Assembly (NCBI RefSeq): GCF_000613285.1 | Contig: NZ_BAIN01000018.1 | Location: forward strand, 1 to 42,303 | Direction: 5' to 3' | Source of the DNA: Acetobacter papayae JCM 25143 | Lineage (GTDB): Bacteria; Pseudomonadota; Alphaproteobacteria; Acetobacterales; Acetobacteraceae | Length of the DNA stretch: 42,303 bases | Program-made: the position numbers and the translations under genes | The notes under the pieces: model-generated | Databases searched by the model: none | Seen by the model: only the letters and a program-made list of their open reading frames with translations | What the model was told of the DNA's origin: nothing | Part shown: positions 1 to 9,917 of the stretch, piece by piece | How the letters are laid out: each line of letters starts with the position of its first letter | How positions within the stretch are numbered: the stretch's first letter is position 1

Positions 1-2
1 CC

Positions 3-2379
3 GCCAGCACCACCGCGCGCGCTGCCATGGGCGGGCTGCTCGGCTGCCTGTTCATTGCCGCCCTGCTGGCTGGTTCCGCTGCTCCGGGGCGCATACTTGC
101 CGCCTTCATTCCCGGCCGGGATGACCCGGATGTGCCGCTGCCACATATCGAAGCGTGGATTACCCCCCCTCCTACGCACCGGACGCCCCGGTTTTTCTTG
201 GCGTAAACCAGAACCCCGCCAACCCGCCGCGCATTGCACAGGCTGCACGGCTGAGCGTGGTTGTATCCGGCATGGCCTCCGCCCCCACCCTGAGCGGCCT
301 GCATGGCGCAGTGCTGGGCAGCCAGAGCGTGCAGACGCTTGACGCCCATAGCTGGAAACTGAGTGCTACAATCGAACAGGGTGGTGTCATCCGCCTGCGC
401 GGGCGTGGACGCACCCTAGCCCTGTGGCCACTGACCGTCCTGCCCGATGCAACCCCCAAGGTGGAATGGGGCGAATCCCCCGGCCCTCTGGCGGGCGGAT
501 GGCGCACACGCCTGCCCTATCAGGCCAGCCACGCCTATGGTCTGTCTGAACTGAGCGTTATCCTGCACGCTGCCCACCCAGCACGGGGCGCTGATACCGC
601 GCGCACGCTCACACTGCCCGTACCCCTGACCGGACACCCACGCAGCGTGCGCGGCGCACTGACACCCGACCTGTCGGAAGACCCCTGGGCAGGCAGTGAA
701 GTCGCGGGCCAGCTTGTCGCTCGCTCCATCAGTAATCAGACTGGTGAAAGCCGCACCGTTACCTTCAAGCTCGGGGCACGCACCTTCCACTCCCCTCTGG
801 CGCGGGCCGTGCTTGATGTGCGCAGGCGTCTCGCCCTTGGGCAGGAAACCGCTGCTGATGCCGCAGGCGACCTTGACGCGCTGGCCGATGCCCCCGGCCC
901 CATCCAGAATATCACGGCCCTTTCGCTGAACCTCGCAGCCATTGTAGCCCTGCTGGACAACCCGCATGAAGACCCGCGCACGGCGCAGGATGGTGCCACC
1001 AATCTGCTATGGGATCTGGCACTCGATATAGAAGACCGCCGTTCGGGCGATACAGCCAGCGCACAGGCCTCGCTTGACGTGCGAGCCGCACAGGCCGCAG
1101 TGGCCCAGCAACTCGCCCGCCTGCACGCTCCCCACCCGGCAGACAAACAGGACGGCGCACAAAACGGCGATGGGCAGGCTGAACTGGAAGAGCGGCTAAA
1201 AACCCTTTCCGATGCCATTAGCCGCAAAATGCAGGCTTTGGCCGACAATGCCCTGCGCAACCACACCGCCATACCCGACCTGCCCGGCCTGACCGCCGCG
1301 GGTAACAAGGCATTCTCGCACCTGATGCAGCAGTTGCAGTCCGATGCCGCCAACGGCCATGCCGAAGATGCCATGAAGCGCCTGCAGGATATGGCAGACG
1401 CTACCGAACGCATGCGCAACGCCACCCCGCAGGATCTGGCCGCCATGGCCCAACAGATGGTGGCGCGCCAGCAGGCGCATGAGCAGATGGCAGCCCTCAA
1501 GGACGTAACAAACCGCCAGCTTTCGCTGCTGGATCATGCGCAGGCGCGACTTGAAGGACCAAAACGCGCACCCGCCCCCCCGCAGGATGACGGAACCGAT
1601 GGCGATGCGCAGGAAGATGGCGCGCCGCTTGACCTCGCGCATATGCCCACATCCGAACTGCTCCGCCGGCTGGGCCTGCCAACCCCACCCGGCGCGGATG
1701 ATAACCACCCCTTCCCTGACACTCCTTCCGGTCATGAACCGTCCAGCACACCGCCAGACCCGGCACTGGCCGAAGCGCAGGCCGCTGCCCGCCGGACAGA
1801 ACGCGGCACGCAGCACGCTCTGGAACGCGCGGTGGAAGAACTGCAGAACGAAATTCACGACCTGACCAGTAAAAGCCCCGAGGCGCTGGGGGAAGCCCGC
1901 ACACAAATGCGCGCCGCACGCAAGGCGCTGGCTGACGGCAACGACGCCGATGCCGCCAGCGCCGAACAGAAAGCCCTCGATGCCCTCCGCCAAGGCCGCC
2001 AGCAGATGCAGGAAGCTATGAAGGCAGCCATAACAACAATGCGCCAAGCTTCCTGCCCTCCTTTGGCGGTCAGTCCGAAGGGGGCAGCCCCGGCCAGCAG
2101 GGCCAGAGCGCGCAGGGTGAAAACGGCGAAGGCACCCCTACGGATACCGATGACGGCGCGGATGATCAGGACAGCACAAACGACCAGCGTGACCCGCTGG
2201 GCCGCAAGCTGGGCGAAGGTCAGGATCAAGCCCCCGATGACGGCAGCACCCATGTGCCCGACACGGTAACACGCCAGCGCGCGCGCGAAATCGAGCAGGA
2301 ACTGCGCCGCCGCGATTCCGATAGAACACGCCCTCCTCAGGAACTGGAATATCTGGACCGGTTGCTCAAACCGTTCTGA
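3..2379 (+). CDS. DUF4175 (TIGR02302-type) membrane protein, 5' partial
   Basis: Large alphaproteobacterial protein of unknown function, cut off by the window start. The visible part opens with a hydrophobic segment (about 30-110), then a long Ala/Gln-rich, probably coiled-coil region full of QQM/EEL repeats, and ends in an acidic tail with the family-like string DPLGRKLGEG and a closing ELEYLDRLLKPF. Two frame breaks must be bridged: the C7 run at 163-169, where one more C joins IEAWITPP to SYAPDAPVFL, and the GG at 2023-2024, where one more G joins QEAMK to GSHNNNAPSF. Both repairs restore family-like sequence, so I treat them as read errors. The stop at 2377-2379 lies 60 bp before galE. 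No catalytic residues are known for this family. It is thought to be an envelope protein, but no role can be assigned from sequence. Confidence 0.8.
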
Positions 2380-2439
2380 TAAAATCGTTCTGATGCAGGC
2401 CCGATGGCCAGGGCACACACGCAATGTAAAAGGACACCC

Positions 2440-3429
2440 ATGGCGCGTTTTCTGGTTACAGGGGGGGCTGGCTATGTCGGCAGCCATGTGGTGCTGGCCC
2501 TGCTGGATGATGGTCATGACGTAACCGTGCTGGACAGCCTGCGCACAGGACACCGGCAGGCCGTACCCCCGGCAGCAACCTTCGTTCAGGAGGATCTGGC
2601 CGATGCCGCCTGCCTTGAGCGGGTGCTCTCCTCCGGCCCATGGGATGCCGTGCTACATTTTGCCGCTCTGTCGCTGGTGGGCGAAAGTATGCAGAACCCC
2701 CTGCTGTACATGCAGGCCAATGCGGGCTGCGGCTTCGCCCTGATTGATGCCTGTGTCCGCCATGGCGTAAAGCGCTTTGTGTTTTCCTCCACCGCCAATC
2801 TGTTTGGCTCGGCAGGGAAAGCGCTTATTGACGAAGACACCCCCATCGACCCCGGCTCCCCCTATGGTGAGAGCAAATACATGGTTGAACGCGCCCTGCA
2901 CTGGGCTGACAGAATTCACGGGCTGAAAAGTGCCTGCCTGCGCTACTTCAACGCCGCTGGGGCCGACCCCGCAGGCCGCGCGGGAGAGGACCACAAGCCT
3001 GAAACTCACCTCATTCCGCTAACTATTGATGCCGCTCTAGGCCGCCGCGCCGCACTCAGCCTGTTTGGCACGGACTACCCCACGCCCGACGGCACCTGTG
3101 TGCGTGACTATGTGCATGTAACAGATCTGGCCCGCGCGCATCTGGCGGTACTGCCCCTTCTGAATGAGCGAAGCGTGGTGTTTAATATCGGCACCGGTCG
3201 TGGACACTCAAACCGCGAAATTATCGACGCCGTAGAGCGGGTTAGCGGACATCCGGTTCCATGGCACGCCGCACCACGCCGGGAGGGAGACCCGGCAAGC
3301 CTTGTTGCCAGTCCCGCACGGCTGATGGCCGCAACAGGCTGGGCGCCAGAGTTCACGCGGATCGATCAGATTGTGGAAACCGCCTTCCTGTGGCGCCAGG
3401 CCAACCCGGACGGCTATACCAGTCAGTAA
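2440..3429 (+). CDS. galE: UDP-glucose 4-epimerase
   Basis: Interconverts UDP-glucose and UDP-galactose in the cytoplasm, feeding galactose metabolism and polysaccharide precursors. It is 329 aa long, normal for GalE. The NAD-binding glycine motif TGGAGYVGS sits at about residues 7-15. The catalytic Ser/Thr lies near 116-118 (SSTAN), and the Tyr-xxx-Lys pair is at Y142 and K146 in SPYGESKY. An upstream in-frame ATG at 2404 would add 12 residues, but the AAAGGA at about 2428-2433 sits at the right distance for the ATG at 2440, and the MARFLVTGGAG start matches the family. The next gene starts 23 bp downstream on the same strand, so the two may be co-transcribed. Confidence 0.93.
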   Translation: MARFLVTGGAGYVGSHVVLALLDDGHDVTVLDSLRTGHRQAVPPAATFVQEDLADAACLERVLSSGPWDAVLHFAALSLVGESMQNPLLYMQANAGCGFALIDACVRHGVKRFVFSSTANLFGSAGKALIDEDTPIDPGSPYGESKYMVERALHWADRIHGLKSACLRYFNAAGADPAGRAGEDHKPETHLIPLTIDAALGRRAALSLFGTDYPTPDGTCVRDYVHVTDLARAHLAVLPLLNERSVVFNIGTGRGHSNREIIDAVERVSGHPVPWHAAPRREGDPASLVASPARLMAATGWAPEFTRIDQIVETAFLWRQANPDGYTSQ

Positions 3430-3452
3430 CCTGGCATACAGGAGACCCCGCT

Positions 3453-4436
3453 ATGTTCGCCATGCGCCTGCACGCCCATCATACGCCCCTGCAATGGGAG
3501 GAATTGCCCGACCCCATACCGGGCGCGGGTGAAATCCGGGTTAAGGTTCTCGCCTGTGGCGTGTGCCGCACGGACCTGCATGTGGTTGATGGCGAACTGC
3601 CTCACCCCACGCTGCCCATTATTCCGGGGCATGAAATCGTGGGCCGGATCGACCAGCTTGGCCCGGGTGTGGAGGGGCTTTCCATTGGGCAGCGTGTGGG
3701 TATTCCGTGGCTGGGGCATACCTGTGGGCATTGCCCCTACTGCGCCAGTCACCACGAAAACCTGTGCGACGCCCCTGAATTTACTGGTTTCACCCGCAAT
3801 GGTGGCTACGCCACGCTGGCCGTAGCCGATGCTCGCTTCGCCTTTCCTCTGGGGGATAGTGGTTCCGATGTGGAGCTTGCTCCCCTGCTCTGCGCGGGGC
3901 TGATCGGCTGGCGTGCTTTGGGTAAGGCGGGCGATGCTAAAACAATCGGGCTTTATGGCTTTGGGGCCGCCGCGCATATTCTTGCTCAGGTGCTGACATG
4001 GCAGAAACGCCCGTTTTACGCCTTTACCCGCACGGGTGATACGAAAACACAGGACTTTGCCCGCTCGCTGGGCGCGCAATGGGCAGGTGGTTCGGATGAA
4101 CTACCCCCCACGCCACTGGATGCCACCATTATCTTCGCCCCTGATGGCGGGTTGGTACCAGCCGCACTCAAGGCCGTTCGCAAGGGTGGTCGTGTTGTGT
4201 GTGCGGGTATTCACATGAGCACCATTCCCGCTTTTTCCTACGATATCCTGTGGGAAGAGCGTGAAATTGTGTCCGTCGCCAATCTGACGCGTGAGGATGG
4301 GCTGGAATTTCTCTCACTGGCACCACGGATCGGTATCCGCGCCACAACGACACCCTATGCTCTAAAAGACGCTAACACCGCGCTGGATGACCTGCGCCAC
4401 GGCCGTTTTGATGGCGCGGCCGTGCTGGTGCCCTGA
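3453..4436 (+). CDS. zinc-dependent alcohol dehydrogenase family protein
   Basis: Medium-chain NAD(P)-dependent, zinc-binding alcohol dehydrogenase of 327 aa. The catalytic zinc ligands are visible as C38 (in CGVCRTDLH) and H60-E61 (GHE). The structural zinc site is C91, C94, C97 and C105 (CGHCPYCASHHENLC). A Rossmann glycine motif (GLYGFGAAAH) follows near residue 180. The C-terminal half resembles the TIGR02822 subgroup. The start at 3453 is chosen because CAGGAGA lies 8-14 bp upstream and the longer frame has no such site. Substrate unknown; oxidation of a primary alcohol or reduction of an aldehyde is likely. It follows galE closely on the same strand, and its 3' end is overlapped by the convergent ArsR-type gene. 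Confidence 0.88.
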   Translation: MFAMRLHAHHTPLQWEELPDPIPGAGEIRVKVLACGVCRTDLHVVDGELPHPTLPIIPGHEIVGRIDQLGPGVEGLSIGQRVGIPWLGHTCGHCPYCASHHENLCDAPEFTGFTRNGGYATLAVADARFAFPLGDSGSDVELAPLLCAGLIGWRALGKAGDAKTIGLYGFGAAAHILAQVLTWQKRPFYAFTRTGDTKTQDFARSLGAQWAGGSDELPPTPLDATIIFAPDGGLVPAALKAVRKGGRVVCAGIHMSTIPAFSYDILWEEREIVSVANLTREDGLEFLSLAPRIGIRATTTPYALKDANTALDDLRHGRFDGAAVLVP

Positions 4437-4811
4437 ACCGCGGCCTACAATGCCACGCAGGCTGTGCCGTGGCGAAGGGGTTTGAATCGGGCTCAAACGG
4501 GCTGTTTTCTACGTCACAGGCAGCCAGAATAGCGCTGAGCAAACCGGGAAAGCGGGTATCGAGTTCCTGCTCACGCAGGCTGTTCATGTGGGTGACCCCC
4601 ACAACCTCTGTCCGCACCAATCCCGCCGCACGCAGTACCGCGAAATGATGCGAAACCGAGGATTTTGGCCGCCCCCCCTGCAACGGCGCGCAGGCTGGGG
4701 CTGCAAGGCAGCCAGACGCCGGACAATGGACAGGCGGAACGGATCTGACAGGGCGTGCAGAATCTGGGTTACGGTAAAATCCGCAGCGCAGGGGTGATCA
4801 TACTGTTTCAT
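4372..4811 (-). CDS. ArsR-family transcriptional regulator (frame broken)
   Basis: Small winged-helix repressor. The N-terminal part reads MKQYDHPCAADFTVTQ then ALSDPFRLSIVRRLAAL, the usual first helices of an ArsR DNA-binding domain. The recognition-helix region, PKSSVSHHFAVLRAAGLV, is in another frame. The break lies at a run of seven G on the coding strand (4672-4678); one more G restores RCRGGRPKSSVSHH. No metal-binding Cys pair is obvious. The tail runs about 65 bp into the convergent dehydrogenase gene, so the true C-terminus is uncertain. It diverges from the oxidoreductase at 4906, with a perfect 10-bp inverted repeat between them, so it probably controls that gene and itself. Confidence 0.8.
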
Positions 4812-4843
4812 CTATGGGCCTATCGTTTATCCACTTGCCTAAA

Positions 4844-4873
4844 CCAATAGTTCCATTAATATCGAACTATTGG
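4844..4873. promoter_or_regulatory. perfect inverted repeat, probable ArsR-type operator
   Basis: CCAATAGTTC (4844-4853) and GAACTATTGG (4864-4873) are exact reverse complements separated by 10 bp, so the arm centres are about two helical turns apart. The repeat sits between the divergent ArsR gene and the flavin oxidoreductase. It overlaps the -10 of a candidate promoter for the latter (TTGCCT at 4835-4840, 16 bp, TAATAT at 4857-4862). A repressor bound here would block that promoter. Which protein binds is inferred from position. Confidence 0.65.
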
Positions 4874-4905
4874 CCCCGCACGGCCTGATCCTGGAGGAAT
4901 CCCTC

Positions 4906-5997
4906 ATGCCTAACTTGTTCGACTCCTACTCACTCAAGGGTAGCACACTCCGTAACCGGATTGCAGTCGGCCCCATGTGCCAGTACATGGCGCAGGACGG
5001 CGTACCCAACGACTGGCACAGCACGCATTACACCTCCCTCGCACGGGGCGGGGCTGGACTGGTGACCATTGAGGCCACGGCGGTTTCTCCCGAAGGGCGC
5101 ATCACCCCCAACTGCCTTGGCCTTTGGAACGACACGCAGGCAGAAGCCTTTGCCCCCATTGTTGCCGCCATGCACAAGGCCGGGACCGTGCCGGGTATCC
5201 AGATCGCGCATGCCGGGCGCAAGGCCAGCGCCAACATACCGTGGGAAGGCGATAACCATATCGCGGCTGATGACCCGCGTGGCTGGCAGCCCATTGGCCC
5301 TTCAGCCATCGCTTTTGGCGCCCATCTGGACCGCGTGCCGCAGGCCATGACGCTGGAAGACATTGCTCGTGTGCAGGCTGATTTTGTCCGTGCAGCCGAA
5401 CGGGCCCGTGACCTCGGCTTTGGCTGGCTGATGCTCCATTTCGCCCATGGCTATCTGGCGCAGAGCTTCTGGTCCGCCCATTCCAACCAGCGGACAGATG
5501 CCTATGGCGGCAGCGTTGCCAACCGTGGGCGCTTCCTGCTCGAAACCCTGCGCGCCGTCCGTGCCGTATGGCCGGAAGATCGCCCGCTCTGCGCGCGTTT
5601 TGGCATTATCGAGTTTGATGGGCAGGATGAGGAAACCCTGAGCAACTCGATCGACCTTATGCGGCAGATGAAAGCCGAAGGGCTGGATTTCATCGAAGTC
5701 AGCATCGGGTTTTCCACCCCGGATGCCAACATTCCGTGGGGGCCTGCCTTCATGGCGCCATATGCCCACCGCACCCGGCAGGAAACCGGGCTGCCTGTCA
5801 GCACATCATGGTATATCAGCGAAGGCCGTCAGGCAGATGCCCTGATCCGCAACGATATTCTGGATATCGCCACGATGGGTCGCCCTTTCCTGGCCAACCC
5901 ACACTGGCCAAATGAGGCAGCACGCATTCTGCACGCCAAGAATGCCGGGGATGTTCTGCCGCCTTCCTACGCTTACTGGCTGAGCCGCTACCAGTAA
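4906..5997 (+). CDS. NADH:flavin oxidoreductase, YqjM-like old yellow enzyme
   Basis: FMN-dependent ene-reductase of 363 aa that reduces activated C=C bonds with NAD(P)H. Features of the YqjM-type class are visible: C25 and Y27 in GPMCQY, which tune the flavin; the substrate-binding pair H178 and H181 in LHFAHGYL; and the SNQRTDAYGG loop. The start at 4906 is fixed by GGAGG at 4893-4897. The promoter overlaps a 10-bp inverted repeat shared with the divergent ArsR gene, so expression probably responds to an electrophile or thiol stress through that regulator (inference). A strong hairpin follows the gene. Confidence 0.9.
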   Translation: MPNLFDSYSLKGSTLRNRIAVGPMCQYMAQDGVPNDWHSTHYTSLARGGAGLVTIEATAVSPEGRITPNCLGLWNDTQAEAFAPIVAAMHKAGTVPGIQIAHAGRKASANIPWEGDNHIAADDPRGWQPIGPSAIAFGAHLDRVPQAMTLEDIARVQADFVRAAERARDLGFGWLMLHFAHGYLAQSFWSAHSNQRTDAYGGSVANRGRFLLETLRAVRAVWPEDRPLCARFGIIEFDGQDEETLSNSIDLMRQMKAEGLDFIEVSIGFSTPDANIPWGPAFMAPYAHRTRQETGLPVSTSWYISEGRQADALIRNDILDIATMGRPFLANPHWPNEAARILHAKNAGDVLPPSYAYWLSRYQ

Positions 5998-6028
5998 CGC
6001 GCGGCTTTAAAGCCCCCTAAAAAACCAT

Positions 6029-6056
6029 AACGGCGCGGCTCCCTGCCGCGCCGTTT
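6029..6056. terminator. bidirectional terminator
   Basis: An 11-bp GC-rich stem (6029-6039 with 6045-6055) has a 5-nt loop. It is followed by TTTCTGT on the plus strand and by a T6 tract shortly after the stem on the minus strand (A run at 6019-6024). It lies between the convergent oxidoreductase and panB, so it can end both transcripts. Confidence 0.8.
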
Positions 6057-6076
6057 CTGTATCCGCACTACCTGCC

Positions 6077-6907
6077 TTACGGCTTGTCTGCCGCCTGCTC
6101 TGTCGGCATGCCCACACATTCCTTAGCCGTCGGGAAAGCCCGTGTGCGTACGGCCTGCGCATACTCTGCCGCCGCCTGCTCTATATCAGCGCCCAGCGAA
6201 GCAAAGGTTTTGACAAAGCGTGGCGGCGTGGCGGTAATGCCCAGCATGTCATCCACCACTAGCACCTGCCCGTCACAAGCTGGCGATGCGCCGATCCCGA
6301 TGGTGGGGATGGACAGTTTTTCCGTAATGGCGCGTGACAGCGGCTCCAGAGTGCTTTCGATCACGACCGAGAACGCCCCGGCCTGCTCCACGGCCAGCGC
6401 ATCGCGCAGAACCTGCTCGGCCTCATCGCCCCGGCCAACGGTGCGAAAGCCACCATGTGCATGCACGGCCTGCGGCTTAAGGCCGATATGGCCCATGACC
6501 GGAATGCCCCTTTCCACCAGAAACTGGATGGTTTCGGCCATTTCCTGCCCGCCTTCGAGCTTGACGCCCCCTGCCCCCGTGCGCGCCATGATCTCGGCTG
6601 CCGAACGGAAGGCCTGCTGCGGGCTTTCCTGATAGCTGCCAAAGGGCAGGTCCACCACCACACAGGCTTTCTGGCTCCCGCGCACGACAGCCTGACCATG
6701 CGCCACCATCATGTCCAGCGACACGGCCAGCGTGGAATCCATGCCATACACCACCATCCCCAGTGAATCGCCCACCAGAAGCATGTCACAATGGGGGTCA
6801 AGCAGGCGGGCCATGGGGGCGGTATAGGCTGTCAGCATCACAATGGGCGCGTCCAGCGCTGCGATGGAGCGCGGTGTGTGCCGCCTGACTATCTGCTGTT
6901 TGCTCAT
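6077..6907 (-). CDS. panB: 3-methyl-2-oxobutanoate hydroxymethyltransferase
   Basis: First committed step of pantothenate synthesis: adds a hydroxymethyl group from 5,10-methylene-THF to alpha-ketoisovalerate to give ketopantoate. It is 276 aa from [10 protein letters not shown]. The family signature [15 protein letters not shown] (metal and substrate binding) is near residue 41. GGVKLEGG, the GHIGLKPQ stretch and the IESTLEP segment around the catalytic Glu are all present. Longer in-frame starts exist upstream, but the start at 6907 has GGAG 4-8 bp ahead. It stands alone: panC is not adjacent. The C-terminus ends in a short charged tail. Confidence 0.95.
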   Translation of the reverse strand: MSKQQIVRRHTPRSIAALDAPIVMLTAYTAPMARLLDPHCDMLLVGDSLGMVVYGMDSTLAVSLDMMVAHGQAVVRGSQKACVVVDLPFGSYQESPQQAFRSAAEIMARTGAGGVKLEGGQEMAETIQFLVERGIPVMGHIGLKPQAVHAHGGFRTVGRGDEAEQVLRDALAVEQAGAFSVVIESTLEPLSRAITEKLSIPTIGIGASPACDGQVLVVDDMLGITATPPRFVKTFASLGADIEQAAAEYAQAVRTRAFPTAKECVGMPTEQAADKP

Positions 6908-7074
6908 CGCTCCATCATCCCTTGTTATATCATCCATCAACAACCAGCCGCAGCTTTTGCCCGAAGCACTCCCCCTGTCCACCCCGGTATGACCAAAAAA
7001 CCGTGTGAACGGGCCATACGGCCCCAGCCAAGCCCCTTAAATCGCAGGAAATAAAAACAATCCGTCATACGGCA

Positions 7075-7103
7075 TTGACAAGGCCACGCTCAGGCTTTAG
7101 GTC
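7075..7103 (+). promoter_or_regulatory. probable promoter of tRNA-Tyr
   Basis: A consensus -35 TTGACA (7075-7080), a 17-bp spacer and a weak -10 TAGGTC (7098-7103) lie just upstream of the tRNA. Transcription would start about 8 bp before the mature 5' end. Confidence 0.55.
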
Positions 7104-7117
7104 AGTCTCCACACGAT

Positions 7118-7203
7118 GGAGGGGTGCCCGAGTGGCTAAAGGGGGCGGACTGTAAATCCGCTGGCGTACGCCTACGTTGGTTCGAATCCAACCCCCTCCA
7201 CCA
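7118..7203 (+). tRNA. tRNA-Tyr (GTA)
   Basis: An 86-nt class II tRNA with an encoded CCA. The acceptor stem GGAGGGG pairs with CCCCTCC before ACCA. The anticodon GTA is at 7152-7154 in CTGTAAA. A long variable arm (GGCGTACGCC region) and the T-loop GGTTCGAATCC are visible. The AT-rich gtr-like block begins immediately after its 3' end, a usual place for island insertion. Confidence 0.97.
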
Positions 7204-7387
7204 TGTTTCTCCAAAAAACATATTATAAAGTAACTGCATTTCACGCTGCTGTACCTGCACAATGGTAGAGTAACGCGGTATAGGGCTATATTCAAATCGC
7301 TCTACGCGTTTGGTTCTTATATGTAAAATGCGCATGGCCTTAGCCGCCAGAGCTGTATTTTTCTCTGCTATGTAAAAAGACACATCG

Positions 7388-8362
7388 ATGACCCAGCTTA
7401 TTTCTCTTATCGTGCCTTGCTACAATGAAAGCAGGTCAATCGATGTTTTTACCGCAACTATAATGCCTTTTCTTGAATCTATCCCTGACACACGATGGGA
7501 AATTATCTGTATCGATGATGGCAGTCAGGATGATACGTTACAAAAAATCACTGCACTGACAAAACAATCTCCCATATTCAGAGCCATTGAACTTTCAAGA
7601 AATTTTGGCAAGGAAGCTGCGCTGACAGCAGGACTGGACGCTTCTCGAGGGGATGCCGTCATTCCTATCGACGTAGATTTGCAAGACCCTCCAGAACTGC
7701 TTGCCGAAATGGTAGAGGCATGGCGAAAGGGAGCGGAGGTCGTCGTAGCCCGACGCATTGACCGCACTGCAGATTCATTCCTTAAACGTCTGTCAGCCAA
7801 CGCTTTCTACAAATTCCACAACGCAATCTCGAAAATAAAAATTCCTGAAAACGTGGGCGATTTCCGTCTTATCGACCGAAGCGTTGTCGAAGCCCTGAAG
7901 CAGTTTCCGGAACGCCAACGTTTCATGAAAGGTCTGTTTTCATGGGTAGGCTTCCGTACAGTCACAATCGATTACGTTCGCCCTGTCCGTTGCGCGGGTG
8001 ATTCAAAATTTTCGGCACTATCGCTGTGGAATCTAGCCATGGAAGGCGTGACGAGCTTTTCCACGGTTCCGTTGCGTATCTGGACCTATATCGGCGGGAT
8101 CGGAGCTGTTCTGGCCCTGCTCTATGGCGGCCTGATCCTGACCCGAACCCTGATCATCGGCAACCCGGTGCCGGGCTACACATCCCTATTCGTCGCTGTA
8201 ACTTTTTTCGGATCAGTGCAGTTGATCTCTATTGGCCTTCTTGGAGAATATATCGGTCGCATTTATATGGAAACAAAATGCAGACCTACTTATATTATTC
8301 GTCGAATCTATGATTCCGAAAATAAAAACACCACAGAAGACCATAAACCCTCAAAAATTTAG
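7388..8362 (+). CDS. GtrB-type bactoprenol glycosyltransferase (GT2)
   Basis: Membrane GT2 enzyme of 324 aa. By family, it moves a sugar from a nucleotide donor to polyprenyl phosphate on the inner face of the cytoplasmic membrane. Visible: the N-terminal GT-A fold with VPCYNES at about 9-15, the donor-binding IDDGS at 42-46, DVD at 95-97 (the DXD motif), and the RQRFMKGLFSWVGF stretch near 180. Two C-terminal membrane spans follow (about 230-255 and 267-290), ending in the family-typical GEYIGRIYMETKCRPTYIIRR. It is convergent with two large membrane proteins that may use the lipid-linked sugar. Base composition is clearly more AT-rich than the surrounding core genes, suggesting transfer. 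The sugar is unknown. Confidence 0.88.
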   Translation: MTQLISLIVPCYNESRSIDVFTATIMPFLESIPDTRWEIICIDDGSQDDTLQKITALTKQSPIFRAIELSRNFGKEAALTAGLDASRGDAVIPIDVDLQDPPELLAEMVEAWRKGAEVVVARRIDRTADSFLKRLSANAFYKFHNAISKIKIPENVGDFRLIDRSVVEALKQFPERQRFMKGLFSWVGFRTVTIDYVRPVRCAGDSKFSALSLWNLAMEGVTSFSTVPLRIWTYIGGIGAVLALLYGGLILTRTLIIGNPVPGYTSLFVAVTFFGSVQLISIGLLGEYIGRIYMETKCRPTYIIRRIYDSENKNTTEDHKPSKI

Positions 8363-8410
8363 ATAATAAAACCTATAAATTTACTCCCTTATGTTTATAT
8401 TATAAAATAC

Positions 8411-9917
8411 TTATGGATCATTGTATTTATATATAATACCCGGAATATTAGGCATAGTTTTTATATTCATCACATCATAAGGTTGCCAGCCATAATAGTT
8501 TTGGGGGGCTACAATAATCGAACCTATATTCTGACGCGGCAAAATTTCCAGACTAAAATCAGGATTAGTCCATGGAAAACTCATACTCCATAGCAGTCGC
8601 CGCTGTCGGTTATCTGCTGTCTGCAAAACACTTTCCCACGATACCAGTCCCTGCCGGGTTTCCAATACATGCACAATATAATGCCTGAATTCCACCCATT
8701 CACGCGTTGCGGCGAGATGCCAGATACTGACACTCACACCAAGAGCACATACCAAACCAGCAACCGGCCTTGCTGTAATTGCTTTTCTGAGGCGAAAACT
8801 ATCCTTCGTCACCGCATAAAAAATACCCAACGGCACAGTTAATAGAGTTGGATTATGCCGGGCATCAAACTGGGTCAGCGGCATAACAAGAAATGGGAAA
8901 TAAAATGCTGAAACCGAAGCTACGCACAAAAAAAAGTAAAAATATATAAAAAACCAGCCACCCATATAAAGGCCTGACAATTACCAATAAAATACTAATT
9001 GCAGCAACAACACCCAGAATAGCGCATAAATTTACCCCCCAATAACCAGAGAGCCACCCTCGATTATACACCCATTTAAACGCCAAAAAGCTACCCAAGA
9101 AGGAGCTTCGCTCTCCGGCATCGACTGGATAAAGAGCATATCCCACTGCAATAGCAGCACTCACCAGCCCGCAAACCGCAACAAACGCCAATATCACCTT
9201 ATTCCAAAGGCGTGTTTCACGCCTAAAGCGCAGCACACAGACAAACACAAGAAGTGGCCCTAGGAATATCATTCCTTCTTGCAAGCGCAGGCAACCCAAC
9301 GCAAGAAAAGAAACAATAATTTTATGTATTAGTCCAAAGTTTCCATAAACAATTAATGTAAGCAAAAACCAGAAATATGCTGTAGCAACCAAGCCTTCTG
9401 TTACACTAGCGAATTGCGAACTCAAAATAGTCGAAAAATAAATAAAAACAGGAAACACCGCCAGCACCCGGTCTTTCGCTGACATTACCAGACAAGAAGC
9501 CAGAATAAAAAGACCGGGCATGATATTGGTAGAAAGACTAAAACCGAGCGCCACATCATACAACGAACGCCTTCCGAGCCACATACCGACAACAATAGGC
9601 CACTGCGTTAATATTTGGCTAAATGGCCTTGCAGGCTGCATAATACATAGCCCCTGCTTTTCCGCGATATGGGTAACAAAAAATGCTCCATCCGCATACA
9701 AACCGCGCAACATGACGCCCGCATAAACCTGAACACACAATGCAAAAACGGTTGTCAGGACAAGTGCAGCTCCCCCTGAAATTAAACCAAATTTAGGTTT
9801 ATTTTTCAGCATGTGGTGTAGTGCGTTACAGCACACCCATTCAAACAGATCGTAAACAGCACCACATAAACTCCCGAACGCATTATATTTTGATAAATGC
9901 TTGGCCAAATCGGTCAA
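8411..9917 (-). CDS. polytopic membrane protein, probable GT-C-like (frame broken)
   Basis: About 500 aa with many hydrophobic segments and a short soluble C-terminal part (after about residue 400) ending in IIYKYNDP. I recognise no named family with certainty. The layout of multiple spans plus a C-terminal domain, next to a gtrB, fits a GT-C-type sugar transferase that uses lipid-linked donors. The frame breaks at an A8 run (8928-8935). One more T on the coding strand joins YIFLLFF to LCVASVSAFYF. The start is uncertain: a TTG at 9917 overlaps the stop of the upstream gene, while the first ATG (9812) lacks a ribosome site. Strongly AT-rich. Confidence 0.65.

Noticed and set aside
163-169. 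Programmed frameshifting at homopolymers
   Set aside because: Breaks are too many, in unrelated genes, and lack slippery-site and stem-loop context; read error is simpler.
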